64,000 nucleotides of DNA. Origin: Micromonospora sp. MP36. Its GTDB lineage: Bacteria > Actinomycetota > Actinomycetes > Mycobacteriales > Micromonosporaceae. Below, one piece after another: positions 8,441 to 16,667 of this stretch. The notes below the pieces were generated by a model that was given only the letters and a program-made list of their open reading frames with translations, made no database searches and was not told where the DNA came from. The stretch lies in NCBI RefSeq assembly GCF_008119785.1, contig NZ_VSFA01000007.1:1-64000 (forward strand), in the 5' to 3' direction. The translations under genes were made by a program, and so were the position numbers. Position 1 is the stretch's first letter, and every line of letters starts with the position of its first letter.

Positions 8441-8465
8441 ATTCCCCGCGCAAGCTGGGCTACAC
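8441..8465 (-). promoter_or_regulatory. Possible sigma-B-type promoter for the DUF2231 gene
   Basis: On the minus strand the sequence reads GTGT-N15-GGGAAT, ending 33 bases before the ATG. This resembles the GnnT-N14-16-GGGTAY promoters of the actinobacterial SigB/SigF group but deviates at one -10 position. Confidence 0.4.
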
Positions 8466-8489
8466 GTGCCGGCCCACGGGACCGACCGG

Positions 8490-10640
8490 TCAGGCCCGGC
8501 GCCGGTGGGGAGAGATGGCCTGCCGCGGGGGACGGCGGATCAGGGCCAGCCGGTCCCCGCGGGCGCTGATCGAGGTCCGCCCGCCACGCCGGCGGCGCAC
8601 CGTCAGGTCGACGGTGGCGCCCCCCACCTGTACGCCCTCCAGCCGCAGGTCGGGCAGCCACTCGGGCAGGTGCGGGTCCACGATGATCGTCCGCAGCGGT
8701 GCGACCGGGCGCAGCGCCAGTAGCGCCTGCACCAGCGCCACGATGGCACTGGCCGACCAGGCCTGCGGCGCGCAGGAGTTCGGGTACACGCCGGGGTGCG
8801 GGTGATCGGGGTCGCGGGGCAGACCGCTGAGCGCCTCGGGCAGGCGGTGCTCCTCGAACAGCGCCGCCGCGGCGAACATTCCCTCGGCCAACCGGTGCAG
8901 GTGGTCCCAGCACCCGTACCGGGCCAGCCCCAGGCTGATCGTGCCGGCCTCCACCGGCCAGACGCTGCCCCGGTGGTAGCTGAACGGGTTGTACGCCGGG
9001 TGGTCCGCCGACAGCGTCCGCACCCCCCAGCCGCTGAACATGTCGGGCGCGAATAGCCGGTCCACCACCCGGGCGGCGGCCCGGGTCGGCACGATGCCGG
9101 TGGTGAGCAGGTGCCCGTCGTTGGAGTTCGTCGACCGCACCGGCCGCCGGTCCGGCCCGAGCGCCATCGCGTAGCAGCCCCGGTCCGGCAGCCAGTACGC
9201 CTCGTGGAAGCGGCGCCGCAGCGCCCGGGCCCGGGACAGCAGCGCCGCGCCCCGGGCCGGATGGCCGGTCACGGTGAACACCGCCGCGGCGTGCCGCAGC
9301 GCCGCGTACCAGTAGCCCTGCAACTCGCTGGTCGCGATCGGGTTGGGCACCACCTTCCCGTCCTCGTCGACGATGGCGGTGTCGGAGTCCTTCCACCCCT
9401 GGTTCTTCAGCCCCGCCCGGGAGCGGCGGTGGTACTCGAGGAAGCCGTCGCCGTCCGGATCGCCGTACCGCTCGATCCAGTTCAGTGCCTGCCGGGCGGT
9501 CGGCAGCAGGTCCCGCACGGTGTCCAGGTCCCCGGTCCAGGACAGGTACTGGCCGAGGAAGACCAGGAAGTCCGGTGCGGTCGACCAGTCGCCGTAGTAG
9601 CCGGTGAACGGGTCCAGGCCGAGCACCGAGACCGGTCCCTGGCGGGCCTCGTGCAGCGGCTTGCCGGGTTCCTCGTCCCGCCAGTCGTCGAACCGCTGGC
9701 CGAGATGCTGGGCGTTGAGCCGCAGGCTGTCGGCCAGCATGGTCGACCCGGCCAGCAGCGCCTGCCAGGAGGCGGTCATCGTGTCCCGGCCGAAGATCTC
9801 CTGGTACATGGGCAGCCCGGCCATCGGCGCGGTCGGCCCGGCCGGTTCGCCGAGCGGCAGCACGGCCAGCTCCTCCACCGCGTTCCGCCAGGCCGCCGCG
9901 ACGTCGAAGTTGCTGCTGGTGAGCCCGGCGAATTCGTCGACCAGCCGGGCGCGGGCGCGGGCGGCGGCGTCGGGGGCGCCGGTGAACGTGGCCGGGGGCG
10001 CGGGCAGCCGGATGCCGTCGAAGATCGGCTCCACGACCAGGTCCACCCGGGCACTGCCGCGCGGCGCCACCTCGACCTCGAGCGTGAACGCGCCGTCGGC
10101 GCACCGCACCGGGGTGTCGGCGTGGACCCCGACGGCGACCGCACGGTCGATGTCGTCACGCAGGTAGGTCAGGCGCAGCTCCTGCGTCGCGGCGTCCCAG
10201 TCCGCGCCGACGTCGCCGGTCTGCAGCCGGCGGCCTTTCTCCGCCTCGACGCTGTCGGCGAAGTCCGCCTCGACCCGGATCGTCAGTGTCATCCGCAGCG
10301 GCTGCTGGGCGTAGCTGACCACGGTGAGCCTGGTCCGCAGCCCCGGGCCGACGAACCGTTCCGTCAGCAGGTAGGCCGCCCGCGACGGCAGCTCCTCCCC
10401 GTCACCCAGCGCGGCGTACGACAGTTGGGCGTTGCCCAGCACGTTCGCGGCGCTGAACGGGATCGGCTCCCGGCCGTCGACCGTGACCCGCTCGACGCTG
10501 AGCACCCGGGTGTTGCGGGCGAAGAACCCCTGCGGGTCGGTGCCGGTGACCCGGCATCGTACGTCGGTGACCAGCGTGCTCCACCCACTCGCCACGTAGA
10601 GCAGGTCGGGCCGGACGCGGAGGTTGCGCACCCTGGTCAT
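8490..10640 (-). CDS. Glycogen debranching-like enzyme (amylo-alpha-1,6-glucosidase family)
   Basis: About 716 residues from ATG 10640. The N-terminal part (DLLYVASGWSTLVTDVRCRVTG, FFARNTRVLSVERVTVDG) is the bacterial glycogen-debranching N-terminal beta domain. The rest is an (alpha/alpha)6 glycosidase barrel with GRDTMTASWQALLAG, LDPFTGYYGDWSTAPDFLVF, a C-terminal YHRGSVWPVEAGTISLGLAR and YPNSCAPQAWSASAIV. Such proteins hydrolyse alpha-glucans or act on disaccharides in the cytoplasm; no secretion signal is present. A GTG at 10676 would add 12 residues. Between the two starts lies an 8-bp inverted repeat (10652-10659/10667-10674, GTACCCCG/CGGGGTAC) that could be an operator. Confidence 0.85.
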   Translation of the reverse strand: MTRVRNLRVRPDLLYVASGWSTLVTDVRCRVTGTDPQGFFARNTRVLSVERVTVDGREPIPFSAANVLGNAQLSYAALGDGEELPSRAAYLLTERFVGPGLRTRLTVVSYAQQPLRMTLTIRVEADFADSVEAEKGRRLQTGDVGADWDAATQELRLTYLRDDIDRAVAVGVHADTPVRCADGAFTLEVEVAPRGSARVDLVVEPIFDGIRLPAPPATFTGAPDAAARARARLVDEFAGLTSSNFDVAAAWRNAVEELAVLPLGEPAGPTAPMAGLPMYQEIFGRDTMTASWQALLAGSTMLADSLRLNAQHLGQRFDDWRDEEPGKPLHEARQGPVSVLGLDPFTGYYGDWSTAPDFLVFLGQYLSWTGDLDTVRDLLPTARQALNWIERYGDPDGDGFLEYHRRSRAGLKNQGWKDSDTAIVDEDGKVVPNPIATSELQGYWYAALRHAAAVFTVTGHPARGAALLSRARALRRRFHEAYWLPDRGCYAMALGPDRRPVRSTNSNDGHLLTTGIVPTRAAARVVDRLFAPDMFSGWGVRTLSADHPAYNPFSYHRGSVWPVEAGTISLGLARYGCWDHLHRLAEGMFAAAALFEEHRLPEALSGLPRDPDHPHPGVYPNSCAPQAWSASAIVALVQALLALRPVAPLRTIIVDPHLPEWLPDLRLEGVQVGGATVDLTVRRRRGGRTSISARGDRLALIRRPPRQAISPHRRRA

Positions 10641-10685
10641 CGGGCACGCGGGTACCCCGTCACGTCCGGGGTACACCCGGCGGCC

Positions 10686-11447
10686 CTATGGCCGGATCCG
10701 CGCCTGGTGGCGGACGAGCAGCTCGACGGCGAGGGCGATCGCCACCGCCTCGACGGCGAGCAGGGTGAGCAGGATGAGCAGCTGGGTCGCGCCGGCCTGG
10801 AGCGGCCCCGCCCCGCCGAGCAGCACACCGACGAATGCGCCCGGCAGGGTGACCAACCCGACCGTGCGGGTCTGGTCCAGCGCCGGGATGAGGGCCTGCC
10901 CGGCGGCTGGCCGGCAGATCTCCAGCGCGGCGTCGCGGGGGAGCAGGCCCAGGGCCAGCCCAGCCTCGTACTCGCCGTGCCGGGTGCGCAGCTCGTCGAG
11001 GGTCCGCCGGCCGGCCAGGCTCGTCGCGGTCATCGCGCCGCCGATCAGGATGCCTGCCGTCGGCAGCACAACCAGCGGCGTGGCGGGCAGGGCCCGGCTG
11101 CCCAGGAGTACGGCGAGACTCGGCACCACCCCGACCGCGATGGCCAGCGGGGCGACCCGACGCGGGCCCGCCGGACCGATCCGCCGGGCCGCGGTGAAGC
11201 TGGCGACCGCGTACATGAGCAGGATGAACGCCAGGGTGCTCCACCAGGCCCGCAGCACCGCGACGATGACCAGCGAGACGGCGCCGAGCTGGACGGTGGC
11301 CCGGCCCGCCGCGGCCAGCACGGCTCGGGCCCGGCCGAGCCCGGACAGCCGCAGCACGGCGGCGCCGGCCAGGGTGAGCCCGGCGAGGGCGACCACCAGG
11401 GTCGGCCCGATGGGCACGGTGCCGCTGCTCACCGCCCCGCCGCTCAT
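10686..11447 (-). CDS. FetB/UPF0014-type ABC permease without a visible ATPase partner
   Basis: A 253-residue integral membrane protein with about seven hydrophobic segments. It carries the UPF0014 hallmarks FILLMYAVASFTAARRIGPA, PTAGILIGGAMTATSLAGRRTLDEL and the cytoplasmic coupling block ALIPALDQTRTVGLVTLPGAFVGVLLGGA. In E. coli, FetB pairs with the ATPase FetA and is linked to iron homeostasis and peroxide resistance. No FetA-like ATPase gene adjoins it here; the neighbours are a debranching-like enzyme and a VOC protein. The gene may use an ATPase encoded elsewhere, or it may be a solitary member. Family confident, substrate not. Confidence 0.83.
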   Translation of the reverse strand: MSGGAVSSGTVPIGPTLVVALAGLTLAGAAVLRLSGLGRARAVLAAAGRATVQLGAVSLVIVAVLRAWWSTLAFILLMYAVASFTAARRIGPAGPRRVAPLAIAVGVVPSLAVLLGSRALPATPLVVLPTAGILIGGAMTATSLAGRRTLDELRTRHGEYEAGLALGLLPRDAALEICRPAAGQALIPALDQTRTVGLVTLPGAFVGVLLGGAGPLQAGATQLLILLTLLAVEAVAIALAVELLVRHQARIRP

Positions 11448-11506
11448 CGGCCGGCCCGGGGCTCGTCGCGGGGGAGGTCGTCAGCGCCGGCCACGTGATG
11501 ATCGTA

Positions 11507-11557
11507 TTCGGGCCACCCGGCCGGCGCACGTGACCGGCTCGCCGCTGGCCGGTGGCC
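11507..11557. terminator. Imperfect hairpin downstream of the PhnB-like gene
   Basis: Arms CGGGCCACC (11507-11515) and GGTGGCCCG (11549-11557) extend by further G-C pairs with one bulge. The site lies between the minus-strand PhnB-like gene and the FetB-like start and could terminate the former. Confidence 0.4.
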
Positions 11558-11624
11558 CGACCTCCCGGCGGGCCGGATCAGCGCGCGTCGGCCAGGGCGG
11601 GACGGCGCGTTCGCTGCCGCCCGG

Positions 11625-12038
11625 TCAGGCCTGCGGCTGCGCGATGTTGACCATCCAGCCGATGCCGAACCGGTCCACGCACATGCCGAACTCGTCGCCC
11701 CACATCTGCTTCTCCAGCGGCACCGCGATGGTCCCGCCCTCGGCGAGCTGCTTCCAGTAGCCGCGCAGCTCGTCGGCGTCGTCGCCGCTCAGGCTGATCG
11801 AGATGTTGTTCCCGGGGCTGTATTCCATCTCCGGCGGGGTGTCGGAGGCCATCAGGGTGAACCCCCGGTCGGTCTCCAACATGGCGTGCATGACCTTGTC
11901 GGCCACCGCCGGATCCGGGTTGCCGAACTCGCCGAACGTGCTCAGCGTCAGGTTGCCGCCGAACACCTGCTGGTAGAACTCCATGGCCTGCCGCGCGCTG
12001 TCGCGGAAGCTGAGGTACGGGTTGAGCCGAGACGCCAT
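11625..12038 (-). CDS. PhnB-like VOC-family protein
   Basis: The 137-residue protein starts MASRLNPYLSFRDSARQAMEFYQQVFGG, the typical opening of the PhnB/DUF1338-like branch of the VOC superfamily, and ends with WGDEFGMCVDRFGIGWMVNIA, the second metal-site strand in these proteins. PhnB-like proteins are abundant in actinobacteria and mostly uncharacterised; the link of PhnB itself to phosphonate use is only positional. An AGGAGGG-like ribosome-binding site precedes the ATG. It appears to be monocistronic. Confidence 0.85.
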   Translation of the reverse strand: MASRLNPYLSFRDSARQAMEFYQQVFGGNLTLSTFGEFGNPDPAVADKVMHAMLETDRGFTLMASDTPPEMEYSPGNNISISLSGDDADELRGYWKQLAEGGTIAVPLEKQMWGDEFGMCVDRFGIGWMVNIAQPQA

Positions 12039-12133
12039 TGTGCGACCCTCCTTCGTCCTTGACGAGGGTCATCGTCGCAGCCGGGTCCGACAGTGACAAC
12101 GACGCGTGCCGGGCGAGTCGGATCGAAACGGAC

Positions 12134-12167
12134 GCGGTGGGGGTGGCACCGTTGCCACCCCCACCGC
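12134..12167. terminator. Strong hairpin terminator of the amidase gene
   Basis: A perfect 15-bp stem (12134-12148 with 12153-12167, loop CCGT) begins 17 bases past the amidase stop on the minus strand and is followed in that direction by a short T-rich run. Confidence 0.8.
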
Positions 12168-12183
12168 TCTCCCCGCCGGCGCG

Positions 12184-13317
12184 TCAGCCCTCCTGGAAGG
12201 ACTGCCGCACCACACCCCCCACCAGGGCGCACCAGGTGGTGGTGCTGACCTTGCCGTTCGGGTCCAGACCGTGCAGATGCTGCAGGTCCTTCAGCGCCTT
12301 CTTGGTCACGTAGTCGTACTCGCCGGTGATCGCCACGTCGGCGTAGCCCTTGGAGTTGAGCATGAACTGCACCGCGCTCACCGGGATCCCGGTCGCGTCC
12401 TTGTCCAGCTCGGGCGCCAGGGTCTCCCAGGTCGGCGCGGTGAGGGTGGCGTCGACGTCGACCGGGATGCCGTTGCGGGCCTGCCAGTCCTGCACCGCGG
12501 CGACGGTGGCCGCGTCGAAGACGCCGTTGACCGGCACGGTGTAGCCGCGGAAGGTGAGCAGGTACTGGGCGACGCGGACCACCGGGCCGCCGACGAACCG
12601 CCAGATGTCCGGCCACCGGCGGGCCGGCACGTCGGCCAGGTGCGTGCCGAGCTTGGCGAAGACCCGGCGGCGCAGGGTGGGGAACTCCCGGTAGAACATC
12701 GCGCCGGGGCACAGCGTGGCCCGGAAGTCCCAGTGGCCGAAGATGTCGTGCGCGTGCAGGCCGTACTGCTGGCAGATGGTGGTGCAGAGCTTGACCAGCG
12801 AGTCGAGCAGTTCCTGCGGCGGCGTCTCGGTGACGTACGTGCCCTCGTTCTCGATGCCGATGGCCCGGCCGTTCTCGCCCGGGCAGTGCGCCGAGATCAT
12901 CTGCCGGTCGCCGGCCTGGAGCCGCTCCAGGCTGCCGTGCCGGCCCTCCAGGACGTGCCCGCCCCGGCTGACCGTGAAGTGCTGCCCGGTGTCCGACCAC
13001 CGGTTGCCGTCCATGTGCAGGTCCTGGCAGTCACGGGCCAACTGCTTGGCGTGCTCCTCCGAGTAGTCCGTGACGTTCGGGAACGCCATGTGGTGCACGA
13101 TGATCTTGTTGGTGGCGATGGCGCTGATCGACAGCGGGTCGGCCGGCGGGCGCGCGCCCCACTCGTCGCAGCTGATGATCCAGTCGAGGTTCGCGCCGGG
13201 CGCGGCCTGCGCGGCGGCCGGGAAGGCGAGTTCGCTCCCGACGACCGCGACCGCGGCGGCGCCGAATCCGGCCCGCAGCAGGGTACGGCGGTCGAGCTCA
13301 GGGTGGTTGAAGTGCAT
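12184..13317 (-). CDS. Secreted PGRP/amidase_2-type N-acetylmuramoyl-L-alanine amidase with peptidoglycan-binding repeats
   Basis: The 377-residue protein opens with a Tat-like signal (DRRTLLRAGFGAAAVAVVG, ending near FPAAAQA), chosen with the ATG at 13317 behind GGAGGAG. The catalytic domain spans about residues 45-215. IIVHHMAFP supplies the first zinc His, and IFGHWDFRATLCPG is the canonical H-x-D-x3-T-x-C-P-G metal site of T7-lysozyme-like amidases. Two C-terminal peptidoglycan-binding modules follow (TFRGYTVPVNGVFDAATVAA and MLNSKGYADVAITGEYDYVT). It cleaves the MurNAc-L-Ala bond outside the cell, in wall turnover or attack on other bacteria. It is transcribed divergently from the lacI operon. 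Confidence 0.92.
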   Translation of the reverse strand: MHFNHPELDRRTLLRAGFGAAAVAVVGSELAFPAAAQAAPGANLDWIISCDEWGARPPADPLSISAIATNKIIVHHMAFPNVTDYSEEHAKQLARDCQDLHMDGNRWSDTGQHFTVSRGGHVLEGRHGSLERLQAGDRQMISAHCPGENGRAIGIENEGTYVTETPPQELLDSLVKLCTTICQQYGLHAHDIFGHWDFRATLCPGAMFYREFPTLRRRVFAKLGTHLADVPARRWPDIWRFVGGPVVRVAQYLLTFRGYTVPVNGVFDAATVAAVQDWQARNGIPVDVDATLTAPTWETLAPELDKDATGIPVSAVQFMLNSKGYADVAITGEYDYVTKKALKDLQHLHGLDPNGKVSTTTWCALVGGVVRQSFQEG

Positions 13318-13688
13318 GTCGTCTCCTCCGCGGCCGGGCAAGGACCAGGGCATGAAAAGGAACTTCAAGAGCCGCGCGTGGCACGGAGGATATTGCCAAC
13401 GGTGTGCCTCGCGCTAGAGGTTGACGCCGACCAGAATCGATCCGCAGGCAACTGCGGACGGTCGAATGTGGGCCAGCCCGCGCAACTCGGGCGGACACCG
13501 GAGCGGCCCGCACGGCTGCGCGCCGGTCCCCATCGGACCTCCCCGCCCGCCCGCGCCCCCATCCGTCGCCGACCACCGCCCGGGCCGGATCGTGCCGGGT
13601 GAACCGCGCGTCGGGCCGGCGGGCCTGCCGGTCGGACGGGCCGTTAGGCTCCGCGGCGCCGGTGCCCGACCCCCAGGTCATCGCGGTT

Positions 13689-13700
13689 GGAAACGTTTTC
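13689..13700. promoter_or_regulatory. LacI-family operator 1
   Basis: GGAAACGTTTTC has the central AACGTT and flanking A/T bases typical of LacI/PurR-family sites. It lies just upstream of the -35 box of the predicted lacI-operon promoter. Confidence 0.75.
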
Positions 13701-13711
13701 GTAACGAGCTC

Positions 13712-13740
13712 TTGACCTGACCGTCGGATCAGGCGCAGAC
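13712..13740 (+). promoter_or_regulatory. Predicted promoter of the lacI/ABC/ARH operon
   Basis: TTGACC (13712-13717), a 17-bp spacer and GCAGAC (13735-13740) resemble an actinobacterial housekeeping promoter. It is bracketed by operators 1 and 2, which fits repression by the adjacent LacI protein. Confidence 0.55.
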
Positions 13741-13744
13741 TCCC

Positions 13745-13756
13745 GGAAACGTTTAC
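13745..13756. promoter_or_regulatory. LacI-family operator 2
   Basis: GGAAACGTTTAC is nearly identical to operator 1. It sits at the expected transcription start of the predicted promoter, 56 bp centre to centre from operator 1. Confidence 0.78.
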
Positions 13757-13780
13757 AGCAGGCAGGTGGAGGTGCAGGGC

Positions 13781-14860
13781 GTGGGTCGTAAACGTTTACC
13801 GGAGTCGGCCGACGGCCGGCCCACCGTCCACACCGTCGCCGCCCGCGCCGGTGTCTCCATCGCGTCCGCCTCCCGCGTGCTCAACGGCGTCGGCGGCAGC
13901 CCGGAGACCGTCCGCAAGGTCCGCGCGGCGGCGGCCGAGGTCGGGTACGTGCCCAACGCCATCGCCCGCTCGCTCCAGTCGCAGCGCACCGGCCTGGTCG
14001 CGCTCGCCGTCGAAGACATCGGCAACCCGGTCTACGTCGAGATGATGCGGGCCATCGAGTCGGTGGTCGCCGCCTCCGGTCGGCAACTGCTGGTGCACGC
14101 CACCGGCGGGCAGATCGCCAACGAGACCGCGCTGCTGCGCCGGCTCGCCCACCGCTACGTCGACGGGATGATCGTCTCGCCGATCCGGGTCACCGACGAC
14201 CACCTCGCCGCGCTGGTGGACAGCCCGGTGCCGGTGGTCGTGGTCGGGCAGCTCGGCGCCGACGCGCCGGTGGACAACGTGCGCACCGACTCGCGTACCG
14301 GCGTGGCGCTGGCCGTCGACCACCTGGTCGCGGCCGGGCGGCGGCGGATCGGGTTCGTCAACGGCCCGCTCGACACCGTCCCTGGCGCCGCCCGCGACGC
14401 CGGCTTCCGGGCCGCCCTGGCCGCGCACGGCATCGACCTCGACGAGCGGCTCGTCGAGGTCGGCGACTTCCAGTACGCCGCCGGCCGCGCCGCCACCGAA
14501 CGGCTGCTCGCCCGGGCCTGCCCCGACGCCCTGGTCTGCGCCAACGACCTGATCGCCGTCGGCGCCCTGCACGCCCTGCTCGCCGCCGGCCACCGCGTCC
14601 CGCAGGACGTCGCGCTGGTCGGCATGGACGACACCGAGCTGGCCCGGATGATGTTCCCGCAGCTGTCCAGCGTCTCCCTCGGCTCCGCCGAGCGTGGTCG
14701 GCGCGCCGCCGAACTGCTGCTGCAACGCATCGCCGACCCCACCCTGCCGCCCCGGCGGGAGCAGGTCGCGCCCAGCCTCGCCGTCCGCGCCTCCAGCGCC
14801 ACGGTCGCCACGACCGGCGCCGAGCTGCCCGCACCGCGTACCCCGGAGGTGACGGCATGA
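13781..14860 (+). CDS. LacI-family transcriptional repressor of the ribosyl-compound operon
   Basis: About 359 residues. The N-terminal helix-turn-helix and hinge (TVHTVAARAGVSIASASRVLNG, then VRKVRAAAAEVGYVPNAIAR) are followed by a periplasmic-binding-protein-like effector domain that normally senses a sugar or nucleoside. I chose GTG 13781, 8 bases after GGAGG; GTG 13766 would add five residues. A palindromic operator lies inside the first codons and two more flank the promoter, so the gene is almost certainly autoregulated. Its stop overlaps the first permease gene by ATGA, tying it to the importer and to the whole downstream operon. The likely inducer is the imported substrate or ribose, which is inference. 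Confidence 0.92.
   Translation: MGRKRLPESADGRPTVHTVAARAGVSIASASRVLNGVGGSPETVRKVRAAAAEVGYVPNAIARSLQSQRTGLVALAVEDIGNPVYVEMMRAIESVVAASGRQLLVHATGGQIANETALLRRLAHRYVDGMIVSPIRVTDDHLAALVDSPVPVVVVGQLGADAPVDNVRTDSRTGVALAVDHLVAAGRRRIGFVNGPLDTVPGAARDAGFRAALAAHGIDLDERLVEVGDFQYAAGRAATERLLARACPDALVCANDLIAVGALHALLAAGHRVPQDVALVGMDDTELARMMFPQLSSVSLGSAERGRRAAELLLQRIADPTLPPRREQVAPSLAVRASSATVATTGAELPAPRTPEVTA
13788..13799. promoter_or_regulatory. LacI-family operator 3, inside the lacI coding start
   Basis: GTAAACGTTTAC is a perfect 12-bp palindrome lying within codons 3-7 of lacI, 43 bp from operator 2. It fits a looping or roadblock operator for autoregulation. Confidence 0.75.
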
Positions 14861-15789
14861 CGACCCTGGCCGAACGTCCCGACGTCGCCCGCAGCGACGG
14901 GCCGCGGGTGGCCCGGTCCCGGTCCGACCGGCTGGGCATCTACCTGCTGCTGCTCCCGTCGCTGCTGCCGATCGTGGTGCTGTCGGTCTTCCCGCTGGTG
15001 CGCGGCATCTACCTGGGCTTCACCGACGCCCGCGCCGGACGCCACGTCGAGATCAGCTTCACCGGGCTGGCCAACTACCGGGAACTCCTCGGCGACGAGC
15101 TGTTCTGGAACTCGTTCAAGATCGGCCTGCTCTGGGCGGTCGGGGTGACCGTGCTGCAGTTCCTGCTCGCCCTCGGCCTGGCCCTGCTGCTCAACCAGCA
15201 ACTGCGCTTCCGCGGCCTGGCCCGGGTGCTGGCCGTGGTGCCCTGGGCGATGCCGCCGGTCGTGGTCGGCATCCTGTGGAAGCTCGTCTACCACCCCGAC
15301 GCCGGCCTGCTCAACGAGTTCTTCCACCGGGTCGGCGCCGACGCGCTGCGCACCAACTGGCTCGGCGACTTCAGCACCGCCCTGCCCGCGGTGATCCTGG
15401 TGGGCGTCTGGGCCGGCATGCCGCAGACCACCGTCGTACTCCTGGCGGGGTTGCAGGGCGTGCCGCGCGAGCTGCACGAGGCGGCCGCGGTCGACGGCGC
15501 CAGCACCTGGCACCGGTTCCGCAACGTCACGCTGCCCGCGATCACCCCGGTGATCGTGGCGATCACCTCGCTCGACTTCATCTGGAACTTCAACTCGTTC
15601 GGCCTGGTCTACGTGCTCACCGCGGGCGGGCCGGGCGGCAAGACGATGCTGCCGATGCTCTTCGCCTACGAGGAGGCGTTCCGCTACGGCAACTACGGCT
15701 ACGCCGCCGCCCTCGGCAACGTCATGGTCGTGATCATCGTCGCGCTGCTCGCGGTCTACCTGCGACGCCGACTGAGGGAGGCGAACTGA
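14857..15789 (+). CDS. Carbohydrate ABC transporter permease, MalF type
   Basis: A 310-residue membrane protein with six helices. Its EAA coupling loop, PRELHEAAAVDGASTWHRFRNVTLP (near residues 205-230), is the site where the ATPase docks in carbohydrate-uptake transporters of the CUT1 family. The N-terminus is cytoplasmic and polar, with the first helix near residues 28-50. The gene overlaps lacI by four bases and is followed one base later by a MalG-type permease and then a binding lipoprotein. No ATPase gene occurs in the operon, so a shared MsiK-like ATPase elsewhere is expected. Confidence 0.93.
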   Translation: MTTLAERPDVARSDGPRVARSRSDRLGIYLLLLPSLLPIVVLSVFPLVRGIYLGFTDARAGRHVEISFTGLANYRELLGDELFWNSFKIGLLWAVGVTVLQFLLALGLALLLNQQLRFRGLARVLAVVPWAMPPVVVGILWKLVYHPDAGLLNEFFHRVGADALRTNWLGDFSTALPAVILVGVWAGMPQTTVVLLAGLQGVPRELHEAAAVDGASTWHRFRNVTLPAITPVIVAITSLDFIWNFNSFGLVYVLTAGGPGGKTMLPMLFAYEEAFRYGNYGYAAALGNVMVVIIVALLAVYLRRRLREAN

Positions 15790-15790
15790 C

Positions 15791-16630
15791 ATGTTCGGAA
15801 AGCCGACCCGCACCGGGCGGGCCCTGCAGTACGTCGCGCTGACCGGCTACCTGATCTTCCTCGGGTTCCCGCTGGTCTGGCTGCTGTCCACCGCGTTCAA
15901 GCCGCCCCGGGAACTGGTCCAGCTGCACCCCACGCTGATCCCCAGCAACCCGACCGTGCAGAACTTCGTGCAGGCCTTCACCGAGCAGCAGCTCGGCCGG
16001 GCCGCGCTGAACAGCCTCCAGGTGTCGCTCGCCTCGGCGGTGCTCACCGTGCTGGTCGCGCTGCCCGCCTCGTACGCCCTCGCCCGATTCCGCACGAGGC
16101 TCGGCACCGTCGCGCTCGGCTGGGTGCTGCTGTCGCAGCTGTTCCCGTTCGTGCTGCTGATCATCCCGATCTTCCTGATCCTGCGGCAGGTCGGGCTGGC
16201 CAACACGCACGCCGGGCTGGTGCTGATCTACGTGGTCTGGGCGCTGCCGTTCGCCCTGTGGATGCTGCAGGGCTTCGTCCGCAACATCCCGCGCGACCTG
16301 GAAGAGGCCGCCGCCGTCGACGGCGCCAGCCGGCTGGAGGTGCTGCGCCGGGTGGTCTTCCCGCTGCTCGCGCCGGGCATCGTGGCGACCGCGCTGTTCT
16401 CCTTCATCTCCGCCTGGAACGAGTTCTTCTTCGCCCTGGTGCTGGTCAAGACGCCCGAGCTGGCGACCCTGCCGGTCGCGCTGGCCCGATTCGTCGGCAT
16501 CGAGGGCACCGCCCGGCTCGGCCCCCTGGCGGCCGGATCCCTGCTCGCCACCCTGCCCAGCCTGATCTTCTTCGCGTTCATGCAACGCCGGCTCTCGTCC
16601 GGGTCGCTCGCCGGCGCGGTCAAGGGCTGA
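15791..16630 (+). CDS. Carbohydrate ABC transporter permease, MalG type
   Basis: The 279-residue partner permease has six membrane helices and the EAA loop IPRDLEEAAAVDGASRLEVL. The C-terminal SSGSLAGAVKG is the typical end of MalG-like CUT1 permeases. It starts one base after the stop of the MalF-type gene, so the two are translated together and form the heterodimeric channel. The binding-protein gene follows 37 bases later with its own strong AAGGAGG ribosome-binding site, which suits a higher level of the extracellular component. Substrate not determined by sequence; context suggests a ribosylated or otherwise glycosylated compound. Confidence 0.93.
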   Translation: MFGKPTRTGRALQYVALTGYLIFLGFPLVWLLSTAFKPPRELVQLHPTLIPSNPTVQNFVQAFTEQQLGRAALNSLQVSLASAVLTVLVALPASYALARFRTRLGTVALGWVLLSQLFPFVLLIIPIFLILRQVGLANTHAGLVLIYVVWALPFALWMLQGFVRNIPRDLEEAAAVDGASRLEVLRRVVFPLLAPGIVATALFSFISAWNEFFFALVLVKTPELATLPVALARFVGIEGTARLGPLAAGSLLATLPSLIFFAFMQRRLSSGSLAGAVKG

Positions 16631-16667
16631 ACCGCATCCCCCACCCACCACCAAGGAGGAAACCCCC

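Larger units (their letters stand above)
13318..13780. other. Long divergent control region between amidase gene and lacI operon
   Basis: These 463 bases contain no plausible gene. The left part must hold the minus-strand amidase promoter. The right part holds a promoter and three LacI-type operators, listed separately. A TAGGCT box at 13645-13650 could be an additional plus-strand -10 element. The GC-rich middle (13480-13640) shows nothing I can interpret. Confidence 0.5.
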
